From assembly GCA_003858485.1 (NCBI GenBank), contig RQYD01000011.1, forward strand, positions 1 through 64,000: a DNA stretch of 64,000 bases, in the 5' to 3' direction. Origin of the DNA: Clostridiales bacterium COT073_COT-073. GTDB lineage: Bacteria > Bacillota > Clostridia > Lachnospirales > Vallitaleaceae. The notes beneath the pieces were generated by a model. The model was not told the DNA's origin. It saw only the letters and a list, made by a program, of their open reading frames with translations, and ran no database searches. Shown one piece after another: positions 58,133 through 64,000 of this stretch (position 1 is its first letter; each line of letters opens with the position of its first letter). The position numbers and the translations under genes were made by a program.

Positions 58133-59485
58133 TTATGCTCCAACAGGAATTCCAAACCATGATCCAATTGCCTTTAAAATAGCGATGATGACAACCCAAA
58201 CAGTTGCATAATCAGCGCTTCCCTGCCACCAGGTCAATCCTGTCATCGAAATTGCCAGCATCGAACCGAAAATTTGGATGATACCATTTATTGTACAAAT
58301 CATGGCTGCCGCTTTCCAACCCCCAAATTTATTAGCAAACACAGCAATTGTTGCATTATCAAAAAACAATGGTATAAAACCAGGAATCAAAAAAATTGGT
58401 GACTTGAAAACAATTAAACCTAATAATCCAATTACTTGCCCAACAGTTCCAAACAAAAATCCTAATACTACTGACTTGGGAGCAAAAGCAAAGGTAGCTG
58501 CACAATCAACACCAGCTACTGCACCTGGCAGTAATTTTTCTGAAATTCCTTTAAAGGATAACATAATCTCACCAACAAATAATCTGACACCAGCTAATAA
58601 TACAAAGATATTAGCTGTTAAAGTAATTGTGATCCAAAGTAAAAAGACAAGGTTATTAGTCAGGCCTTTTTGATTTAAACCTTCTGCACTTCTTAACCAA
58701 TCAATGTTTGAAGCGCCAATTGCCAGAAAAATAATAGCAATAGAGATAAACATAACCAGTGCTGTAGCAATAATGTTGTCTTGTAAAATATTTAAATATG
58801 ATGGCATTTTTTTCTGTTCAATATCATCTTTTGGATCTCCGAGTTTTGGAGCAATTTTATATGCCAGATAACTGACAAACATCTGTTGATGTGCCACCGT
58901 AAAATCTGCTCCTGTAATGATATTTGTTGGTTTGATCAGCAATGTGGCAAAAATTCCCCAATATAATGCCATGATAATTCCGGCAATTATTACAGTGCCT
59001 ATCATGCCTGTGCCTAAAAATTTCCATACTAAATATGTAGTGATTCCGGTTTGAACAATCATTACATTTCCAGTCAGATATACTGCCCGAATTTTAGTCC
59101 ATTTCCGCAAAGCCACTAAAATTAAATTGATGACAAATGCTATTAACATAGTATAAATACCCCAAGAAACACCTGTACCATCTCCTAATACACTATCCAT
59201 TTTCTGATAACCGGCCATCATAGTTGGATACGTGTTAAGTCCGGCGCCATTAATGCCGGTAGAGGTTTGGATTGATGTAATTAATTTATTAAAATTACCA
59301 ATCAATGCACCCGCACCCATGCCCATAACAATAACTCCAACTGAAGCTTTAATCGCTCCTGTCAGCGCTTTTGAAATACCTTGCTTCATTGCCAAATGAC
59401 CAATTAACACAATAATACCAATCAATATAAATGGTTGACCGAAAATCTGTTTTAAAAATAAATCTAATAATTGTTGTGCATTCAT
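58133..59485 (-). CDS. PTS IIC component (ascorbate/UlaA family)
   Basis: A 450-residue, 11-helix sugar channel of the UlaA/SgaT family. It starts MNAQQLLDLFLKQIFGQPF and contains GADFTVAHQQM and a GVDCAATFAFAPKS segment. The start at 59485 follows AAAGGAG; an upstream frame reaches into the leader. It is the first gene of the operon and would import and phosphorylate the substrate with the IIB protein. Confidence 0.88.
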   Translation of the reverse strand: MNAQQLLDLFLKQIFGQPFILIGIIVLIGHLAMKQGISKALTGAIKASVGVIVMGMGAGALIGNFNKLITSIQTSTGINGAGLNTYPTMMAGYQKMDSVLGDGTGVSWGIYTMLIAFVINLILVALRKWTKIRAVYLTGNVMIVQTGITTYLVWKFLGTGMIGTVIIAGIIMALYWGIFATLLIKPTNIITGADFTVAHQQMFVSYLAYKIAPKLGDPKDDIEQKKMPSYLNILQDNIIATALVMFISIAIIFLAIGASNIDWLRSAEGLNQKGLTNNLVFLLWITITLTANIFVLLAGVRLFVGEIMLSFKGISEKLLPGAVAGVDCAATFAFAPKSVVLGFLFGTVGQVIGLLGLIVFKSPIFLIPGFIPLFFDNATIAVFANKFGGWKAAAMICTINGIIQIFGSMLAISMTGLTWWQGSADYATVWVVIIAILKAIGSWFGIPVGA

Positions 59486-59514
59486 AAATATCGCTCCTTT
59501 CCCATGTAACCTTT

Positions 59515-59555
59515 TTCGTTCATTAACCTCTTTTATGATTGTTTTATGTTTCGTT
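59515..59555 (-). promoter_or_regulatory. repeated regulator half-sites in the PTS leader
   Basis: AACGAA occurs at 59520-59515 and 59555-59550 on the minus strand, 35 bases apart, downstream of the -10 box. It matches half of the palindrome in front of the DeoR-family gene. Confidence 0.5.
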
Positions 59556-59558
59556 AAC

Positions 59559-59587
59559 ATCGTATCACTTCCATATTATTTTGTCAA
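59559..59587 (-). promoter_or_regulatory. promoter of the PTS operon
   Basis: On the minus strand TTGACA (59587-59582), 17-base spacer, TACGAT (59564-59559), about 70 bases before the IIC start. Confidence 0.75.
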
Positions 59588-59625
59588 GTTAAAGAAAAGA
59601 CAATTATATTCTGTAAAATACAGCG

Positions 59626-59663
59626 CAAAAAAAGAAGAAGTTCTTTTATTTTTAACTTCTTCT
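59626..59663 (-). terminator. intrinsic terminator beyond MITE copy F
   Basis: AGAAGAAGTT pairs with AACTTCTTCT around an 11-base loop; on the minus strand a run of T follows. It is the terminator of the small anchored-protein gene at 59829-60239, with the MITE copy lying between stop codon and terminator. Confidence 0.75.
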
Positions 59664-59691
59664 CTTTTTCTATATTTATTTACTCAACTTT

Positions 59692-59829
59692 CCCACAGTC
59701 TTTTTTGGCTCTATCCCGCTCCAGAGAGCGAGCACATGGGTTCCCCCGCTTTCGCCACATACTTCGTAAGATGGCTTTCGCAGCACATACCTAAAAAAGA
59801 CTGTTTCAAGGAACGTGGGAAAGTTGAGT
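59692..59829. mobile_element. MITE-like palindromic element, copy F
   Basis: 138 bases from ACTCAACTTTCCCAC to GTGGGAAAGTTGAGT, flanked by a perfect 5-base duplication TATTT. It has the short form, without the internal cassette of copies D and E. Its right edge supplies the first base of the stop codon of the next gene. Confidence 0.85.
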
Positions 59830-60239
59830 TATTTACTTTCATTAATTAAATCTATAATTTTGGATGGGGTCAGTTGATCCTGAATCTCTTTTAGATCAAT
59901 GACTTTCTCTAATACTCCATTATTGATAATATAGCCTGTTTCATTTGTAAAATCTTCTACTAATACTGAAAGTTCATCATTTTCAGTTGCTTTCAAAATC
60001 CGATAGTCTTCGGTTACAATATCTTCAACCAATATATTTTCAAATCCATCCAGGCGAAAGCTATCTTCCTTTAAAATATTCTGACCTTTTCCCGGAATAA
60101 TGTCATTTAATGTTTCAATACTTAATTTTTTGCTATCCAATTCCAATTGTTTCCCATACTTATTGTATAAAGTCAGTCCAAATGCTGCCGCACAAGCAAT
60201 TGCTGTTACCAGCAGGATAATAAAAAGATTTTTAAACAT
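59829..60239 (-). CDS. small membrane-anchored or secreted protein of unknown function
   Basis: A 136-residue protein with a hydrophobic N-terminal segment (residues 5-25, LFIILLVTAIACAAAFGLTLY) that can be a signal or anchor, followed by an acidic, lysine-containing exterior part. I do not recognise the family. The start at 60239 follows GGGGAGG. Its stop codon lies at the edge of MITE copy F. Confidence 0.65.
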   Translation of the reverse strand: MFKNLFIILLVTAIACAAAFGLTLYNKYGKQLELDSKKLSIETLNDIIPGKGQNILKEDSFRLDGFENILVEDIVTEDYRILKATENDELSVLVEDFTNETGYIINNGVLEKVIDLKEIQDQLTPSKIIDLINESK

Positions 60240-60494
60240 TTTTTTCCTCCCCATTTGTAATCCATTTACTATTAGTTTTTCTGACATTGCAGTCAACTTT
60301 TTATATCTATCTATCCCCTTGACAAACCCAACTTTGGATGGAGCTGATGTGAGTGCAATCGAAAAATGTAACCATTTAATTCTTTCTTGCCGGATTCAAA
60401 CATTTGGCCTATTGTATTTTCTACTTATTATGGTATACTACTGATTAGTACTTAGTACAATCTATGAAAAAATCCCTATTGAGAGGATATCCTT

Positions 60495-61145
60495 ATGAAA
60501 ATTTTAGTTTTAGCAGATGTAGAATCTACTTATATTTGGGATCATTTTAATCCGGAAGCATTTGCCGATATTGATCTGGTTATTTCATGCGGTGATTTAA
60601 AGGCATCTTATTTATCTTTTATTGTAACTATGATAAATGCTCCCTTATTATATGTTCATGGCAATCATGATACCAATTATCTGGCCAATCCGCCGCTTGG
60701 CTGTGATTGCATTGATGATAAAGTGGTAACGGTTAAAGGTCTTCGGATTTTGGGTCTGGGCGGCTCTTATCGTTATAAACCTGGTCCTTTTCAGTACACA
60801 GAAGACGAAATGAAAAAAAGAGTGAAAAATCTGCGCCGGAAAGTTGAAAAGCTTGGTGGCATTGATCTTTTGGTCACCCATTCCCCCAGCTTAGGCATGT
60901 ATGAAACAACGGATTTACCCCATCGGGGTTTTGAGGTTTTCAACTCTGTTTTAGAGGATTATAAGCCATCCTACTTGCTTCATGGTCATGTGCATATGAA
61001 TTATTCACATAAAATAAAGCGGCAGCAGCAAATTATGCAAACTACCGCTATTAATGCGTATCAATATTATATTTTTGAGTTTGAGCCCAATGGCTTCGAA
61101 TTTAAGAAAAAATCAAGATTCATATCTTTTTTTCACTCCAAGTAG
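60495..61145 (+). CDS. calcineurin-like metallophosphoesterase
   Basis: A 216-residue phosphoesterase. Metal motifs are CGD in VISCGDLKASYL, GNHD in VHGNHDTNY, THSP and HGHVH. The first motif reads LADVES rather than the usual DxH, as in the related Clostridia proteins I recall. Its substrate is unknown. It is convergent with the next gene, and the two overlap by 33 bases at their 3 prime ends. Confidence 0.85.
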   Translation: MKILVLADVESTYIWDHFNPEAFADIDLVISCGDLKASYLSFIVTMINAPLLYVHGNHDTNYLANPPLGCDCIDDKVVTVKGLRILGLGGSYRYKPGPFQYTEDEMKKRVKNLRRKVEKLGGIDLLVTHSPSLGMYETTDLPHRGFEVFNSVLEDYKPSYLLHGHVHMNYSHKIKRQQQIMQTTAINAYQYYIFEFEPNGFEFKKKSRFISFFHSK

Positions 61146-63098
61146 ATCTAAAAAGGCGTCTTTGCCCTTGCGAATAGTAATATCCGGAATGCTGCCAAGG
61201 ACGCCTTCAATCAGGAAATCCATAGACATAATATTTTGACTGGTCATATTTTGGCCTTCTGTCTGAATTTGCCGGCCCTTATTATCATAAATCTCACCGG
61301 AAAACGGCTGAAAATTGCCTTGTACCATCATTTTTTTCATAAATTCCAAACTCCGGATCAATTCTCTGGATAATAAATTCTTGGAATAAAAGAATTCCAC
61401 AACTCCTGAACTTAATCCCCACCAGTAATTAATTGCATTTTCACTGCTACCAAACAGTTTAGATCTGCTATAATCTCCATTGATAATACTGATCAAAATT
61501 TTTTCATAAAATACTCCCCAATTCCATAATGGAATTGCCAGATAATTATTAAAGTTCTGATCAAATTCCTGGCCAAATGGATACCGATCCTTGATAAAAT
61601 ATAAGCCACTTGATTGTAATTTATTGGTTAAAACATTTGATTCCTGATGCATAACAATGTCTGCTCCCAAGCTTTGAAACTGCAGATCAGTATTTTTTAT
61701 TTGCTGTAAGCAATTTTCCTTGCATTCAGATACCCATTTTAAATAAACCTTAGCATAAGGATTGACAAATCTGGCCCCCAAGGTATAGGCATTAATCGAG
61801 CTGATAAACTCCGGAATTGGATAGGTAGCGGCATATCCAACGATATTGGTCTCAGTCATGGCACCAGCCACCATACCGGTTAAAAAATGAGCTTCATAAA
61901 TACGTCCAAAATAAGAGCGTACATTTTGATAGGACATGGCTTCTGAACAATTCAAAAAAATGGTTTGCCGGAATTCCAGAGCAGCCTTTAAAGTAGCGAA
62001 AACAAAGGTAGGTGTAGTGGTAAAAATAACATCAAAGCCCTGCTCTGCAATCTCTTTTATTTTTTCATAGGCACCTTCATCTTCTGCAATATTAAAAAAT
62101 GACTCGGTGGAAATACGACCTTCTAACTTGGTTTCAACATGATTTTTACCAAGTTCATGCTGATATACCCATTCTGAATTATCTGGACTGCCAGCATGAA
62201 TGAATGCAACTTTTAAATGCTTTCTACCTATTCCAAATAAATTCAATTCTGATAAAAAGCCCGAAGATTTCGGCTCCACTTGCTCGCTCTGTGTCAGGTC
62301 GATTTGGTTGGGTTTCGATAAATTTTCAAATTCTTCCCATAAACCCTTAATTTGTCTGGTCATTTCGGAATTGCTGATATCTTTGGTATATCCATAAATA
62401 TCCAGATAATGCAAAAATGCATCACCAGTAGTAATCGGCAATTGATTGCCACTTACCCCATAATAAGCTGAACGAAACTGAAAATAAAAGGATTTAAACT
62501 GGATAATATTATCACCGGTCCACTGAAATTTTTCAATATACCGGTAACATTTTGGAAAATTTCCGACCTTAGAAAACCACAGAAAATTAACCTTGGTTTT
62601 TTTATAAAAGTCCAAATATTGCCGGTAAATTCTAAGTTCTTCACTATCATACTCAAATTTGGGAACCAATCTGATGACTTTGGCCATAATTTGCACTGCT
62701 TTATAATATTTCAGAACACTGACCCTTTTATTGCCTTCTAATACATAATATCGCCCTAAATACTCATAGGCAATAATGGCATCCCGAATCCCTTCTTCAT
62801 TATGAGCTTTGCACAAAGCCGTCCATTTAGAAGCAAATTCACTATCGGTATCAAGAAGCGGCATAAAGCCAGTGGAAAAGGAAGTGGAACGGCCTTGGTT
62901 CTTAGTTCCGGCAATCTTTTTAATCATTATTTCCTGTGTTTCCAGCTCTACTTCTGATAAGATCCGATCTGACGGAACACTTTGTTCTAAAGGCTGCAAA
63001 TAAGGATTTTCACCCTTTAATCTGGACCGATTATATTCCCTTAATCCAATTCGTCTGGCTTCTTCATATTCGGTCAAATATTGATTATTGTTTTCCAT
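61113..63098 (-). CDS. cytoplasmic fusion of a ParB-like domain and a BMP (PnrA-type) ligand-binding domain
   Basis: A 661-residue protein with no signal peptide. Residues 90-150 carry a ParB/Srx-like pattern (YVLEGNKRVSVLKYYKA). After a linker, residues 300-661 read as a BMP/PnrA-type ligand-binding fold, with VAFIHAGSPDNSEW, an EGAYEKIKEIAEQGFDVIF strand and IVGYAATYPIPEFISSINAY. BMP proteins are normally lipoproteins that deliver nucleosides to ABC importers. Here it must sense a ligand inside the cell. The start is placed at 63098, with GGAG six bases upstream; other Met codons lie 12 bases upstream and beyond. Confidence 0.7.
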   Translation of the reverse strand: MENNNQYLTEYEEARRIGLREYNRSRLKGENPYLQPLEQSVPSDRILSEVELETQEIMIKKIAGTKNQGRSTSFSTGFMPLLDTDSEFASKWTALCKAHNEEGIRDAIIAYEYLGRYYVLEGNKRVSVLKYYKAVQIMAKVIRLVPKFEYDSEELRIYRQYLDFYKKTKVNFLWFSKVGNFPKCYRYIEKFQWTGDNIIQFKSFYFQFRSAYYGVSGNQLPITTGDAFLHYLDIYGYTKDISNSEMTRQIKGLWEEFENLSKPNQIDLTQSEQVEPKSSGFLSELNLFGIGRKHLKVAFIHAGSPDNSEWVYQHELGKNHVETKLEGRISTESFFNIAEDEGAYEKIKEIAEQGFDVIFTTTPTFVFATLKAALEFRQTIFLNCSEAMSYQNVRSYFGRIYEAHFLTGMVAGAMTETNIVGYAATYPIPEFISSINAYTLGARFVNPYAKVYLKWVSECKENCLQQIKNTDLQFQSLGADIVMHQESNVLTNKLQSSGLYFIKDRYPFGQEFDQNFNNYLAIPLWNWGVFYEKILISIINGDYSRSKLFGSSENAINYWWGLSSGVVEFFYSKNLLSRELIRSLEFMKKMMVQGNFQPFSGEIYDNKGRQIQTEGQNMTSQNIMSMDFLIEGVLGSIPDITIRKGKDAFLDLLGVKKRYES

Positions 63099-63350
63099 CA
63101 TGTTCTCCATTCCGCCGTTATAAAAACGACACAAACAGCGATATAAAGTTTTAAACATTTTGTTAATTCCTGCTTAAAACTCTGTTGAAATCACATTAAG
63201 TATGCCATAGCCCTATGTTGTTGTCAAGCAGCTAACTATTTTTTATTTTGGGCTGGTATTTCAAGCACTTTTTTGATATACTATACAAAAAGTAAGACCA
63301 GACCGGGTCTTGATTATCCTGGCTGATTACTTTGACAAATGTAATTTCAG

Positions 63351-63403
63351 GCGAACGCAAATCATGCGCTCAGTTATCGCTGCTCAAATGATTGGTGATT
63401 CGC
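63351..63403 (+). promoter_or_regulatory. hairpin in the tyrS leader
   Basis: GCGAA pairs with TTCGC (outer) and AATCAT with ATGATT (inner), with a further GCG/CGC inside. I see neither a T-box TGGNACCGCG element nor a U-run, so it is described only as a structured leader. Confidence 0.35.
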
Positions 63404-63435
63404 AATTAAAAATGAAAATAGCAATGGAGGGAACT

Positions 63436-64000
63436 ATGAAAACAGGACTGGATATATTAAGAGAACGGGGATTCATTGAGCAAATGACCCATGAGGAGGA
63501 AATTACCAAACTATTTGAAGAAGGCAAGCCCATCAGCTTTTATATTGGCTTTGATGCAACGGCTGATAGTTTAACAGCTGGTCACTTTCTGGCAATTATG
63601 GGAATGGCACATCTACAAAGAGCTGGCCATCGTCCCATCGCCTTGGTGGGTGGTGGCACTACCAAAGTTGGAGATCCTTCCGGTCGGACAGATATGCGCA
63701 AGATGCTGACAGATGAGCAAATTGCTCATAATGCTGATATTTTTAAGCAACAGCTTAGTAAATTTCTTGATTTTTCCGATGGCAAAGCTCTGATGGTTAA
63801 TAATGATGACTGGTTGTCAACATTAAACTATGTTGATCTTTTACGTGAAGTCGGCAGCTGCTTTTCCGTTAATCGGATGCTGTCAGCCGAATGTTATAAA
63901 AGCCGTATGGAAGTTGGTCTGACTTTTCTGGAATTTAACTATATGATTATGCAGTCCTATGATTTCTTAGAATTAAACCGCAAATATGGCTGTATGATGC
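63436..64000 (+). CDS. tyrS: tyrosyl-tRNA synthetase, 5 prime part
   Basis: The first 188 codons of TyrRS; the gene leaves the window. It starts [18 protein letters not shown] and shows [16 protein letters not shown], the class I HIGH-like site in its TyrRS form, [17 protein letters not shown], and [15 protein letters not shown] at 63436 follows GGAGG. It charges tRNA-Tyr in the cytoplasm. Confidence 0.95.
   Translation, partial: MKTGLDILRERGFIEQMTHEEEITKLFEEGKPISFYIGFDATADSLTAGHFLAIMGMAHLQRAGHRPIALVGGGTTKVGDPSGRTDMRKMLTDEQIAHNADIFKQQLSKFLDFSDGKALMVNNDDWLSTLNYVDLLREVGSCFSVNRMLSAECYKSRMEVGLTFLEFNYMIMQSYDFLELNRKYGCMM

Noticed and set aside
59535-59849. 104-codon plus-strand frame across element F; similar frames at 24662-24892, 35405-35677 and 46564-46821
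   Set aside because: They are chance translations of the palindromic element (recurring FATYFVRWLSQH-type peptides) with no ribosome binding site.
63290-63435. T-box riboswitch before tyrS
   Set aside because: No TGGNACCGCG antiterminator sequence and no terminator were found in the leader.

Overview
The window looks like a chromosomal segment of a low-GC, Gram-positive anaerobe of the class Clostridia, most likely a member of the Lachnospirales. The support is the AT-rich sequence, strong AGGAGG-type ribosome binding sites, consensus TTGACA/TATAAT promoters with 17-base spacers, the Firmicutes arrangements lexA/yneA, rplU-prp-rpmA-obgE-nadD/yqeK-rsfS and yggS-sepF-yggT-divIVA-lspA-rluD, a pyrK-pyrD (NAD-linked) dihydroorotate dehydrogenase, and the absence of outer-membrane genes. 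The genus is not resolved. No rRNA, tRNA or CRISPR array was seen.

Layout. 1-650: the C-terminal remnant of a conjugative-element relaxase, butted head-to-head against a sugar ABC ATPase that has lost its N-terminus. 650-3820: that ATPase and two RbsC-type permeases. 3976-12497: a pyrimidine operon pyrB-pyrC-carA-carB-pyrK-pyrD behind a consensus promoter; its carbamoyl-phosphate synthetase small subunit has lost the glutaminase Cys and His. 12700-16400: a TPR protein, a chimeric membrane protein and a BlaI/BlaR1-type sensor pair with visible operators. 16595-24534: an AraC-type membrane sensor, a cytoplasmic heparinase II/III-like lyase and an ABC importer, an oligosaccharide (probably uronide) locus. 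24900-35400: an accessory amino-acid/imine region (RidA, APC permease, PLP aminotransferase, M20 amidohydrolase, PepD dipeptidase, a 3-hydroxyacyl-CoA dehydrogenase-like protein, a TSUP exporter and an ornithine-cyclodeaminase-family protein). 35670-41870: ribosomal and GTPase core genes with a decayed YoeB-type toxin-antitoxin pair and a dead-nuclease/helix-hairpin-helix protein. 41975-54075: SOS genes, a tyrosine recombinase, TtcA, a thioesterase, prolyl-tRNA editing, uracil permease and the division cluster. 54160-59590: a DeoR-regulated ascorbate-type PTS locus holding an L-fucose-isomerase-like enzyme and a SufS-like PLP enzyme. 59830-64000: a small secreted or anchored protein, a phosphoesterase, a cytoplasmic ParB-like/BMP fusion, and the start of tyrS.

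A palindromic non-autonomous element (MITE-like, 102-240 bases, ends ACTCAACTTTCCCAC / GTGGGAAAGTTGAGT) occurs six times between genes; three copies are flanked by perfect 5-base target duplications.

How the genes work together. The pyr operon makes UMP precursors, but from free ammonia rather than glutamine if the CarA reading is right. That would suit an organism that ferments peptides and amino acids, as the dipeptidase, amidohydrolase, aminotransferase and RidA cluster suggests. The most novel candidate systems are the ammonia-type CarAB and the PTS / sugar isomerase / SufS-like locus, which matches no pathway I can name.
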